From Gemmatimonadaceae bacterium (GTDB lineage Bacteria > Gemmatimonadota > Gemmatimonadetes > Gemmatimonadales > Gemmatimonadaceae), in NCBI GenBank assembly GCA_025453855.1, contig JALOPO010000010.1:1-14316 (forward strand): a DNA stretch of 14,316 nucleotides, given 5' to 3'. The notes beneath the pieces were generated by a model. That model searched no databases, was not told the DNA's origin, and was given only the letters and a program-made list of their open reading frames with translations. Numbering within the stretch: the stretch's first letter is position 1; each line of letters begins with the position of its first letter. The translations under genes and the position numbers were made by a program. Of this stretch, positions 1 through 7,168 are shown in pieces.

Positions 1-56
1 GCGATTCGCGCTCGCCGCCCCTCGTGAGAACGCGATTTCATCTAGGCGAGATCGGG

Positions 57-98
57 ATGGGGTTCAGGGGGTCGCGGGTTCGAATCCCGCCGTCCCGA
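57..98 (+). tRNA. 3' half of tRNA-Pro(GGG), displaced or attachment-site-like fragment
   Basis: From base 57 the sequence reads as the second half of a proline tRNA. It has an anticodon loop ATGGGGT (57-63; U33, anticodon GGG, G37), the 3' anticodon strand TCAGG (64-68), variable loop GGGTC (69-73), T-stem GCGGG/CCCGC (74-78 and 86-90) around TTCGAAT, the 3' acceptor strand CGTCCCG (91-97) and A73 at 98. A G72/A73 end is characteristic of bacterial tRNA-Pro; CCA is not encoded. The expected 5' strands (CCTGA before the loop, a D-arm, and CGGGACG at the 5' end) are absent: bases 22-56 neither pair with this half nor resemble a D-arm. So this is a 3' fragment, not an intact gene. Element insertion at the anticodon loop would explain it; a tRNA group I intron with its 5' exon outside the window is an alternative. 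The fold was checked by hand only. Confidence 0.6.
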
Positions 99-107
99 CG
101 TTGCAGG

Positions 108-151
108 ACAACGACTTAGGCCGCTCCGCATGGGGCGGCCTTTGTCGTTGT
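108..151 (+). terminator. Strong hairpin terminator after the tRNA fragment
   Basis: The outer stem ACAACGAC/GTCGTTGT (108-115 with 144-151) and inner stem AGGCCGCTCC/GGGGCGGCCT (118-127 with 132-141, one G-U pair) are separated by a symmetric TT/TT internal loop and capped by GCAT. The inner stem is followed by TTTGT, so it fits an intrinsic terminator for the tRNA whose 3' half lies 10 bases upstream. The T tract is short. The outer stem extends the structure to a nearly continuous 44-base inverted repeat that could also work on the opposite strand. Confidence 0.65.
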
Positions 152-422
152 GGTCACCGGGGGATCACCACGGGGACGGTCGCCCATTGCACGACCGACG
201 TCACTCTGCGGTGACGGGCGGGCCCGCGCCGCACCTTGCGGACGATCCGTGCGGGAGCCGGCCCTCGCGATCCAGCGGTCGGGAGCGGGGTCGACCTCCC
301 GGCACAGCGCGTCGCCTCGATCGCGACCGACGATCGCCCGGTGCTCGTCGCCGTCGCACGGATCGCCTGATCCGCTCACCGGGGCAGCCTGCGCCCGGCC
401 GCGTGCCCGCTCACGCCTCTGA
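152..422. other. Gene-free spacer upstream of the efflux promoter
   Basis: I see no gene here. Open frames on both strands give arginine/proline-rich translations without family resemblance, as expected by chance at this G+C content. There are small inverted repeats (CGTCAC/GTGACG at 199-216 and GGATC/GATCC at 360-373) but nothing I can assign a role. Confidence 0.5.
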
Positions 423-451
423 TTGACGACCGACCGGTCGGTAGATACGAT
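423..451 (+). promoter_or_regulatory. Sigma-70-type promoter of the efflux operon
   Basis: TTGACG (423-428) and TACGAT (446-451) are close to the -35 and -10 consensus and are separated by exactly 17 bp. Transcription would start near 457-460, leaving a leader of roughly 65-70 bases before the GTG at 526. The spacer is largely filled by a perfect 14-bp palindrome (429-442), so a bound repressor would directly block RNA polymerase. The promoter also argues against starting the first gene at the TTG at 451, which is the last base of the -10 element plus the two bases after it. Confidence 0.7.
429..442. promoter_or_regulatory. TetR-type operator O1 in the promoter spacer
   Basis: ACCGACCGGTCGGT is a perfect 14-bp palindrome lying between the -35 and -10 elements. 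The identical 14-mer occurs once more in the window, just upstream of the tetR-family gene at 6405-6418. This makes it the likely binding site of that repressor. The family commonly binds short palindromes of this kind; the binding itself is inferred. Confidence 0.7.
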
Positions 452-463
452 TGGCGGCCATAG

Positions 464-477
464 ACCGACCGTTCGGT
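464..477. promoter_or_regulatory. Second TetR-type operator O2, downstream of the start site
   Basis: ACCGACCGTTCGGT differs from the O1 palindrome at one position (T for G at 472), and O1 and O2 are both preceded by G and followed by A. Its centre is 35 bp from that of O1. It lies just after the expected transcription start, where it could strengthen repression as a roadblock or by cooperative binding. Confidence 0.55.
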
Positions 478-525
478 AGGGCGCGGCCCGCGCCCGGGCC
501 GCTGGTCCGCACCCCGGCCGTCTCC

Positions 526-1923
526 GTGACACGCACTCGACTCGTCGCGCTCGTCCACCGCCGACCCAGCCCAGCGGCGCTCGCACTCACGCTCCTGCGA
601 GGCGGCGTCGCCGTCGCAGCGCTGGGCGCGCCAGCCCTCTCGGCGCAGCCCACCGGTCGGCCGCACGCCGGCCCGACGCGCGATCCGATCACCTCGGTCG
701 CCGTCGTCGTCCGCCTCGCTCGCGACACCGCGCCCGCCAGCCGCGTCGCCCGCAGCAGCGCCCGCATCGCGGCACACGCCGCCGACCTCGCCGCGACACC
801 GCTGCTGCCGTTCGTCTCGCTCGATGCCTCGGCGTTGCGCCAGACGCTCAACCTCGCCGCTTTCGGCTTTCCCGGCCCCAGCGCCGCCTCCGATCCGTTC
901 AGCGTCTACTCCGCCGGGATCCGGGTGCAGCAGGCGCTCCTCGATCCCGCCGCGTGGCGACGCTGGCGGGCCCAGCGCGATTCGGCCGGCGCCGCGGCGG
1001 GGGATGCCGAAGCCGGGCGCGATGGCATCGCGACACTCGCGGCGTCCCGCTACTTCCAGCTGCTCGCCACCGAGGCGGCCCTCGACGGGCGACTCGCCGA
1101 CAGCGCGCTCGCCCAGGCCGTGCTCATCGAGGTCGCGGCGCGACGCCGCGTCGGTGAGGTCACCGACATCGATCTCACGCGCGCGCGGCTGGGCGTCACC
1201 GCTGCCGCAGCCCGGCTGACCGATGCGCGGGCCGCGCGCGCGCAGGCGCGACTCGAGCTCGGACTCGCCATCGGCATCGGGACTGATGGCGTGCCGGAGG
1301 TGCGCGACTCGCTGCGATCGCCGGCGTCGGTGCCGGATGCCATCGACACCATGACGGCGATGGCCGTTCGCGACCTCGTCGCGCGACGTCCCGACGTGGT
1401 CGCGGGCACCGCACGCCGACGCGCCGCCGATGGGGCGGTGCGGGCACGGCAGCTCGAGTACCTGCCGCGCATCAGCGCCTTCGGCGAGTACCAGGCGATC
1501 GGCGTCACCGCCGGGACGCTGCCGGCCGTCTACCGGGTCGGGGTGCAGGCCTCGATCCCCCTCGTCGACGGCCTGTCGCGACGCCATCGCGGCGGCCTCG
1601 ACGCCGAACGCATGCGCATCGCGACGGCGCTGGCGGACGAGGTGACGCTCCGCGCGACGCGCGAGATCGAGGGGGCTCGCGTCGAGCTGCGCCGCGCGAC
1701 GGCGGCGCTTGCGGTCGCCGATGCCCAGCTCGCCCTCGCGTTCGAGGAGCTCGAGCAGGCCCGACGCCGGGTGCGGGTCGGCATCGGCGGCACACTCGAA
1801 ACCACACAGGGCATCGCCGCGGTCGCCGCCGCCCGCGATCAGGTGATCGGCGGCCGACTGCGCTACCACCTCGCACGTCTCGAGTGGCATCGCGCCACCG
1901 CGACCCTCGACGCCCTGCACTGA
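526..1923 (+). CDS. TolC-family outer-membrane efflux channel
   Basis: This 465-residue protein is the likely outer-membrane exit duct of the RND pump encoded downstream. The start chosen is GTG 526: it is followed by a basic segment (TRTRLVALVHRR), a hydrophobic Ala/Leu/Val stretch and an ALSA-Q signal-peptidase-like site near residue 40. The frame is open upstream to a TTG at 451, but that codon overlaps the promoter -10 element. No good Shine-Dalgarno is visible. The mature part has two similar halves of long Ala/Arg-rich helices, as in the outer-membrane efflux protein family. A strand-like segment (FSVYSAGIRVQQALLD) is matched in the second half by YRVGVQASIPLVDG. An ARRPDVVAG stretch resembles the family's RPD motif. 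Length is usual for TolC/OprM relatives. It is the first gene of the operon; the adaptor starts 29 bp after its stop. Substrate cannot be inferred. Confidence 0.85.
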   Translation: MTRTRLVALVHRRPSPAALALTLLRGGVAVAALGAPALSAQPTGRPHAGPTRDPITSVAVVVRLARDTAPASRVARSSARIAAHAADLAATPLLPFVSLDASALRQTLNLAAFGFPGPSAASDPFSVYSAGIRVQQALLDPAAWRRWRAQRDSAGAAAGDAEAGRDGIATLAASRYFQLLATEAALDGRLADSALAQAVLIEVAARRRVGEVTDIDLTRARLGVTAAAARLTDARAARAQARLELGLAIGIGTDGVPEVRDSLRSPASVPDAIDTMTAMAVRDLVARRPDVVAGTARRRAADGAVRARQLEYLPRISAFGEYQAIGVTAGTLPAVYRVGVQASIPLVDGLSRRHRGGLDAERMRIATALADEVTLRATREIEGARVELRRATAALAVADAQLALAFEELEQARRRVRVGIGGTLETTQGIAAVAAARDQVIGGRLRYHLARLEWHRATATLDALH

Positions 1924-1952
1924 TCAGCGACCCGATTTCCACGGAGCCTTCC

Positions 1953-3098
1953 ATGTCCCCCCGTTCGTTCCATCGCGCCGTGACGCTCCGCTCCGCAGCG
2001 GGCCCGCGCGTCACCGCGCTGGTCGCCTCGTCCGCAGCCGTCGTCGTCGGCTGTTCGTCACCCGAACGCGCGGCCGTTCCGGCGACGCCGGTCCGCACCG
2101 TCACCGTCGGTGACAGCACGACGGCCCCCCGGCGCGCGGTCGATCGGTATGCCGGGACCGTGGTCCCGCGCATCGAGGCGGCGGTGAGCTTCCAGGTGCC
2201 GGGGCGGATCGTCGCCCGTCTCGCCGAGGTCGGAGCGCCCGTGCGTGCCGGTGCGCCGATCGCGCGACTCGACGCGGGCGACTTCGCTCTCGCGGTCGCG
2301 AGTGCGCGCGCGGCGGTGCGGGCGGCGGAGTCCGATGCACAGACGGCGAACGCCGACCTCGTGCGTGCCCGTGATCTGCATCAGCAGCGCATCGTGCCCG
2401 ATGCGGCGCTGGAGCGCGCCGAGGCGCTCGCGACGGCGGCCAACTCCCGCCTCGACGATGCGCGCGCCCGACTCGCCACCGCCCAGAACGGCGCCGGCTA
2501 CACGACGCTCATCGCACCGGCGGCGGGGGTGGTCACCGCGGTGCTCGCCGAAGTCGGGCAGGTCGTCGGCCCCGGGCAGCCGGTGGCGACCATCGCACGC
2601 GACGGCGGCGTGGAGGTGGCGATCGACGTGCCCGAAGGGCGGATCTTGGCGATCCGGATCGGCGACCGCGCCGAGGTGACAGGGCTGGACGATGCGCCGA
2701 CGCGCGCGCCCATCGCCGCGACGGTGCGCGAGGTCGCGCCGGCCGCGGATCCGGCGACGGGGACCTATCGCGTCCGACTCGCGCTCGTCACGGGGGCGCG
2801 CAGGGACCTGCCGCGGCTCGGCCAGAGCGCCACCGTCACCTTCACCCGGTCGGATGCGATCGACGGGACGCAGCTTCCCGCGTCGGCGCTCGTGCAACGT
2901 GGCGGTCGGCCGGGTGTCTGGGTCCTCGCCACGAGCCGCGATCGCGTACGCTTCCGGCCGGTCGATGTGGTGCGGATGGGCGACGGCGACATCGTCGTGC
3001 GGGGCGCGTTCGCCCGCGGCGAGCAGGTCGTCAGTGCCGGTGCCCATCGACTCGACAGCACGCTCGTCGTGACGCCGTGGGAGGGGCGCCTGCCATGA
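1953..3098 (+). CDS. RND efflux periplasmic adaptor lipoprotein (HlyD/AcrA family)
   Basis: This 381-residue membrane-fusion protein bridges the inner-membrane pump and the outer-membrane channel. ATG 1953 follows a GGAG motif (1943-1946) with 6-base spacing. A signal segment ends in the lipobox VVGC (Cys34), so the protein is probably anchored by lipid to the inner membrane. Order of parts: a first biotinyl/lipoyl-like half around residues 65-95 (VSFQVPGRIVARLAEVG), a helical hairpin of Ala/Arg/Glu-rich coiled coil around 105-175, a second lipoyl half (TTLIAPAAGVVTAVLAEVG), then beta-barrel and membrane-proximal segments including ATGTYRVRLAL. Length is normal for RND adaptors. Its stop overlaps the pump gene's start (ATGA), indicating translational coupling. 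Family assignment is firm; the drug or metabolite exported is unknown. Confidence 0.9.
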   Translation: MSPRSFHRAVTLRSAAGPRVTALVASSAAVVVGCSSPERAAVPATPVRTVTVGDSTTAPRRAVDRYAGTVVPRIEAAVSFQVPGRIVARLAEVGAPVRAGAPIARLDAGDFALAVASARAAVRAAESDAQTANADLVRARDLHQQRIVPDAALERAEALATAANSRLDDARARLATAQNGAGYTTLIAPAAGVVTAVLAEVGQVVGPGQPVATIARDGGVEVAIDVPEGRILAIRIGDRAEVTGLDDAPTRAPIAATVREVAPAADPATGTYRVRLALVTGARRDLPRLGQSATVTFTRSDAIDGTQLPASALVQRGGRPGVWVLATSRDRVRFRPVDVVRMGDGDIVVRGAFARGEQVVSAGAHRLDSTLVVTPWEGRLP

Positions 3099-6000
3099 TG
3101 CCGCCGCTGCCACTCGCACCCCATGGTCCAGGCACGGCGGGGCCTGACGCACCCGTGCCGCCGCACGACCCGACCGCATCGGGCCCCGCCTCGACCGCTG
3201 ATGCCACGAGCCCGGCCCGCTTCAACCTCTCCGAGTGGGGCCTGCGGCACCAGGTGCTCGTCGTCTTCCTGCTCGTCCTGACCCTCGCCGCCGGCGCGGC
3301 CGCGTTCTTCAGGCTGGGGCGGAGCGAGGATCCGACGTACACACTCAAGACGATGATCGTCGCGGCAGCGTGGCCCGGCGCCACGGCGCGCGAGATGGAG
3401 CAGAGCGTCGTCGATCGCATCGAGCGGTCACTGCAGGAGGTGCCGTACTTCGACAACGTCACGAGCAAGGTGCAGGCGGGACAGGCCGTGCTGTACGTCA
3501 ACCTGCGCGACGACACGCCGGCGGAGGCCGTCCCGGACGTCTGGTACCAGGTGCGCAAGCGTGTGGGCGACCTGCGCGGCACTCTGCCGCAGGGGGTGGT
3601 GGGGCCGTTCTTCAACGACGACTTCGCCGACACGTACGGCTCGATCTACGCCGTGCACGGTGAGGGCTTCACCGACGCGGAGCTGCGGCCGATCCTGCTC
3701 GAGGTCCGACAGCGACTCCTGCGCGTCCGCGACGTGAGCCGCGTGGAGCTCGTCGGCGTGCAGGACGAGCGCATCTACATCGAGGTGTCGACGGCGCGCC
3801 TGGCGCGACTCGGCCTCCCGGCCGGCGCGATCTTCGACGCGGTCCGTCGGCAGAACCTCGTGATGCCGTCGGGGGTGGCCGAGACGCGCACCGATCGGGT
3901 CGCGGTGCGCCTGGATGCGGCGCCGAGTTCCGAGGCGGCGTTGCGCGAGGTGATGATCGCCGCCCCCGGCGGGCGCACGCTCCGGCTCGGCGACATCGCC
4001 ACGATCGTGCGACGCCCGGTCGATCCGGCCGAGTACACCATGCATCACGACGGCGAGCGCGTGGTCGGTTTCGCCGTGTCGATGGTGGAGGGCGGTGACA
4101 TCCTCGCGCTCGGGCAGGCCCTCCGCGATGAGATCGCCGCCATCCAGCAGTCGCTTCCGCTCGGCGTTCGCATCGAACAGGTCTCCGATCAGCCGGCAGC
4201 GGTCAAGGAGTCGGTCGACGACTTCCTGCTCCGACTCGGCGAGGCGCTGCTGGTGGTGCTGTTGGTGAGCTTCGTCAGTCTCGGCCTGCGGACCGGGGTG
4301 ATCGTCGCGATGAGCGTCCCGGTGTGCCTCGCGGCGACGTTCGTGGTCATGGCGCTGCTCGACATCGGCCTCCACCGGATCTCGCTCGGCGCACTGATCA
4401 TCGCGCTCGGCCTGCTGGTCGACGATGCGATGATCGCCGTCGAGATGGTGATGGTGAAGCTCGAGGCGGGGTGGGACCGCTGGCGGGCCGCGTCGTACGC
4501 GTGGACGTCGACGGCCTTCCCGATGCTCTCCGGGACGCTCGTGACGGCGGCGGGCTTCATGCCGGTCGGCCTCGCGGCCTCGTCGACGGGCGAGTACACG
4601 GGCGCGATCTTCTGGGTGGTGATGGTCGCGCTGCTGGCCTCGTGGGTCGTCGCGGTGCTCTTCACGCCGTATCTGGCGTTCCGCTTTCTCCGACCGCCGG
4701 CGGTGCATGCCGCGCATGGCACCTACGACACCCCTCGGTACCGCCGGTTCCGCGCGGCCGTCGACTGGTGCGTCGCGCATCGGGGGGCGGTGATCGGGGC
4801 GACCGTGGCCGCCTTCGTGCTCGCCGGTGCGGGCTTCAGTCTCGTGCCGCAGCAGTTCTTCCCGTCGTCGTCGCGACGCGAGGTGCTGGTGGAGCTCGAG
4901 CTGCCGGCCGGTGCGAGCTACGCGGCGACCCGCGGTTACGCCGAGCGCGTGCATCGCGTGCTGTCGGCGGATACGAGCATCACGCAGTTCACGAGCTACA
5001 TCGGTGGCGGGTCGCCGCGCTTCTTCCTCGCCCTCAATCCGGAGCCGCGCAACCTCGCCTACGCGCAGTTCATCATCCAGACGGCCTCGCTCGACGCATC
5101 GGCGGCGCTCGCGACCCGACTGCAGGCGACACTCGACCGCGACTTCGCGGACATCCGGACCCGTGTCTCGCGACTCGAGAACGGCCCCCCGGTCGGCTAT
5201 CCGGTGCAGTTCCGGATTCTCGGGCCGGATCCCGATTCGGTGCGCACGATCGCGGAGGCCGTGCGCGACGTCATGCGGGCGAATCCGCACGTGCGGGACG
5301 TGCATCTCCAGTGGGGTGAACGGACCAAGGTGGCCCGACTGCGCCTGAACGCCGCCCGGCTGCGGGCCGTGGGGGCCGATCCGACCGAGGTGGCGGGGGC
5401 GGTGCAGAGCACGCTGGCCGGGTATCCGGTGACGCAGGTGCGCGAGGGGACGGAGCTGATCGACGTCGTCGCGCGAGCCCCGGAGCACGAGCGTCGTGAT
5501 CCGGGGGCGCTCGAGGCGATTCCCGTGCAGACGGCCTTCGGTCGGACGGTACCGCTCGGGCAGGTCGCGACCGTCCGGTACGAGCTCGAGGAGGGGCAGC
5601 TCTGGCGTCGCAGTCGCGATGTCGTGCTCCCGGTCCGCGCCGACATCGCCGACGGCACCCAGGGGCCGGAGGTCAGCGCCCAGGTGGAGGCCGCGCTCGC
5701 CGCGGTTCGCGCCTCGCTGCCGGCCGGCTACCGCATCGAGACCGGTGGCGTGGTGGAGGAGAGTCTCAAGGGGCAGCGGTCGATCGTGGCGGTGTTGCCG
5801 CTGATGCTGCTCGTGATGGTGACCGTGCTGATGGTGCAGCTGCAGAGCCTCTCGCGGGTCGCGCTGGTGATCCTGACGGCGCCGCTGGGGCTCATCGGTG
5901 TCGTGCTGGCGCTGCTCCTGTTCCAGGCACCGTTCGGCTTCGTCGCGCAGCTGGGGGTGATCGCGCTGGCCGGGATGATCATGCGCAACTCGGTGATCCT

Positions 6001-6361
6001 CGTCGATCAGATCGAGCAGGACGTGCGTGCCGGCGCGCCCACGTGGACCGCGATCGTCGAGGCGACGGTCCGGCGCGCCCGTCCGATCGTGCTGACGGCG
6101 GCGGCGGCGATCTTCGCGATGATCCCGCTGACCTCGAGTGCGTTCTGGGGACCGATGGCGATCGCGATCATGGGTGGGCTCCTGGTCGCGACGGTGCTGA
6201 CGCTGTTCTCGCTCCCGGCGATGTATGCGGCCTGGTTCCGGGTGCGGCGTCCGGACGACGTCGGTGAGCCCGGGGGGGCGGCCGGCGTGTGGGACGAGCT
6301 CGGGGCGTGGGTGCGGGCGCGCGTGCGGCGTCGCGAGCCGCGACCGGTCCGCGGCGTCTGA
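3095..6361 (+). CDS. RND-family inner-membrane efflux transporter (AcrB-like)
   Basis: This 1088-residue proton-driven pump captures substrates from periplasm or membrane and passes them through the adaptor and channel encoded upstream. ATG 3095 overlaps the adaptor stop and has GGGAGGGG 8 bases upstream. A Pro/Ala-rich extension of about 42 residues precedes the usual NLSEWGLRH start. TM1 spans roughly residues 54-73. The first periplasmic porter half carries PGATAREMEQSVVDRIE. TM4 contains GLLVDDAMIAVE, with the proton-relay aspartates at 443-444. The second half repeats the architecture, starting near residue 565, and TM10 reads GMIMRNSVILVDQ. In AcrB the charged residue in this region is Lys940; here Arg964 appears to occupy that place. 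This sub-type motif is common in one branch of RND permeases, so it need not mean loss of function. An Arg-rich tail ends the protein. Substrate is not predictable. Confidence 0.92.
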   Translation: MMPPLPLAPHGPGTAGPDAPVPPHDPTASGPASTADATSPARFNLSEWGLRHQVLVVFLLVLTLAAGAAAFFRLGRSEDPTYTLKTMIVAAAWPGATAREMEQSVVDRIERSLQEVPYFDNVTSKVQAGQAVLYVNLRDDTPAEAVPDVWYQVRKRVGDLRGTLPQGVVGPFFNDDFADTYGSIYAVHGEGFTDAELRPILLEVRQRLLRVRDVSRVELVGVQDERIYIEVSTARLARLGLPAGAIFDAVRRQNLVMPSGVAETRTDRVAVRLDAAPSSEAALREVMIAAPGGRTLRLGDIATIVRRPVDPAEYTMHHDGERVVGFAVSMVEGGDILALGQALRDEIAAIQQSLPLGVRIEQVSDQPAAVKESVDDFLLRLGEALLVVLLVSFVSLGLRTGVIVAMSVPVCLAATFVVMALLDIGLHRISLGALIIALGLLVDDAMIAVEMVMVKLEAGWDRWRAASYAWTSTAFPMLSGTLVTAAGFMPVGLAASSTGEYTGAIFWVVMVALLASWVVAVLFTPYLAFRFLRPPAVHAAHGTYDTPRYRRFRAAVDWCVAHRGAVIGATVAAFVLAGAGFSLVPQQFFPSSSRREVLVELELPAGASYAATRGYAERVHRVLSADTSITQFTSYIGGGSPRFFLALNPEPRNLAYAQFIIQTASLDASAALATRLQATLDRDFADIRTRVSRLENGPPVGYPVQFRILGPDPDSVRTIAEAVRDVMRANPHVRDVHLQWGERTKVARLRLNAARLRAVGADPTEVAGAVQSTLAGYPVTQVREGTELIDVVARAPEHERRDPGALEAIPVQTAFGRTVPLGQVATVRYELEEGQLWRRSRDVVLPVRADIADGTQGPEVSAQVEAALAAVRASLPAGYRIETGGVVEESLKGQRSIVAVLPLMLLVMVTVLMVQLQSLSRVALVILTAPLGLIGVVLALLLFQAPFGFVAQLGVIALAGMIMRNSVILVDQIEQDVRAGAPTWTAIVEATVRRARPIVLTAAAAIFAMIPLTSSAFWGPMAIAIMGGLLVATVLTLFSLPAMYAAWFRVRRPDDVGEPGGAAGVWDELGAWVRARVRRREPRPVRGV

Positions 6362-6403
6362 GGCCGGGCGCCCCGGGCGGTACGCTACGTTTGCCGGGGG
6401 GCC

Positions 6404-6419
6404 GACCGACCGGTCGGTC
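6404..6419. promoter_or_regulatory. TetR-type operator O3 upstream of the repressor gene
   Basis: GACCGACCGGTCGGTC is a perfect 16-bp palindrome whose inner 14 bp equal O1. It lies about 42 bp upstream of the tetR-family ATG at 6454, implying autoregulation. A possible -10 (TACGTT, 6386-6391) lies just before it, but I see no convincing -35, so the exact promoter is uncertain. Confidence 0.65.
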
Positions 6420-6453
6420 TCCCGGTCACGTCCACCGCTCTTGATCACACCGC

Positions 6454-7131
6454 ATGCTGCAGCCCGACCACGAGCTCGACGGGTTCTCCCGCCGCCGTCA
6501 GATCATCGACGAGGCGACGACGCTCTTTCTCCAGCGAGGCTACGCGGGCACGTCGATGAGCCAACTCGCGAAGGCGTGCGGCATGCAGAAAGCGTCGCTC
6601 TACCACCACTTCCCGACCAAGGAGGCGCTCTTCGTCGCCTGCGCGACCGACGGATTCGACGAGGCCATCGCCGAGTTGGCGGCGATCCGGGCCGATCCGA
6701 CGCTTGACGACGACGAACGGTTCCGCCGGGCGATACACGCCGTCTATCGCATCAACATCGACTCGGCCTGCGGCCGCATGGCGCCGTTGATCGCCGAAGT
6801 GTCGCGGACCATTCCGGCGGTCGCCCGCGCGTTCCACGACGAGTTCATCATGCATCAGCATGTCCTCATGAACGGGATCATCGACGACGGGATCGCGCGT
6901 GGGTCGTTCCAGGCACCGGAGCGCCTTGGCTTCGAGCACATGATCTTCGGCCCGGTCGTGTCGCTCTCGCTCGAACGGGAGATGTTCACGACGTTCGACA
7001 AGTTCGACACGCTCCGCCCGATCGAGCGGATTCGCACCGAGCACGCGGAGCTCCTGCTCCGACTGCTGCACGGGGCGGACGGTGGGGCTCGGGGCACCGC
7101 CGGTCGTGGTCGTGCCGGCAGGGCGCGGTAG
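6454..7131 (+). CDS. TetR/AcrR-family transcriptional repressor, probable efflux regulator
   Basis: This 225-residue protein has a classic TetR N-terminal DNA-binding domain at residues 13-60: RRRQIIDEATTLFLQRGY, then TSMSQLAKACGM and the recognition part KASLYHHFPTKEALF. The remaining all-helical part (about 65-205) would bind the inducer and dimerise; it is too variable to assign a ligand. The C-terminus is Gly/Arg-rich and looks disordered. ATG 6454 lies right before the domain; no clear Shine-Dalgarno is visible. The gene sits 92 bp downstream of the pump gene on the same strand. The same palindrome stands in front of this gene and twice at the pump promoter, so it most likely represses both units until a pump substrate binds. 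Next comes the YjbR-like gene after 37 bp, so read-through into the following cluster is possible. Confidence 0.88.
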   Translation: MLQPDHELDGFSRRRQIIDEATTLFLQRGYAGTSMSQLAKACGMQKASLYHHFPTKEALFVACATDGFDEAIAELAAIRADPTLDDDERFRRAIHAVYRINIDSACGRMAPLIAEVSRTIPAVARAFHDEFIMHQHVLMNGIIDDGIARGSFQAPERLGFEHMIFGPVVSLSLEREMFTTFDKFDTLRPIERIRTEHAELLLRLLHGADGGARGTAGRGRAGRAR

Positions 7132-7168
7132 CGTGCCGTCGCGCGCCCGACGAGCGGGCGGCTCCGTG

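Noticed and set aside
1..100. Possible 3' end of a tmRNA instead of a tRNA
   Set aside because: The 3' acceptor strand CGTCCCG lacks the U70 needed for the G3-U70 alanine identity pair of tmRNA, the GGAC before the T-stem is missing, and the anticodon-loop-like ATGGGGT with 3' strand TCAGG fits tRNA-Pro.
199..216. Inverted repeat CGTCAC/GTGACG as a possible operator
   Set aside because: A single 6-bp repeat in a spacer without other copies or a linked promoter; likely chance.
451..525. Start of the channel gene at TTG 451
   Set aside because: The codon overlaps the promoter -10 box and would add residues ahead of the signal peptide; GTG 526 fits signal-peptide geometry.
376..1920. Long open frame on the minus strand opposite the outer-membrane channel gene
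   Set aside because: Its translation is Arg/Gly/Asp-rich with no family resemblance. Long antisense frames are expected opposite real genes at this G+C content.
6364..6376. CCGGG/CCCGG hairpin after the pump gene as a terminator
   Set aside because: The stem is only 5 bp with a 3-base loop and no following T run.
3428..6448. Open frame of about 1000 codons on the minus strand opposite the RND pump
   Set aside because: It is a low-complexity His/Arg/Asp-rich translation, the mirror of biased third codon positions in the real pump gene.
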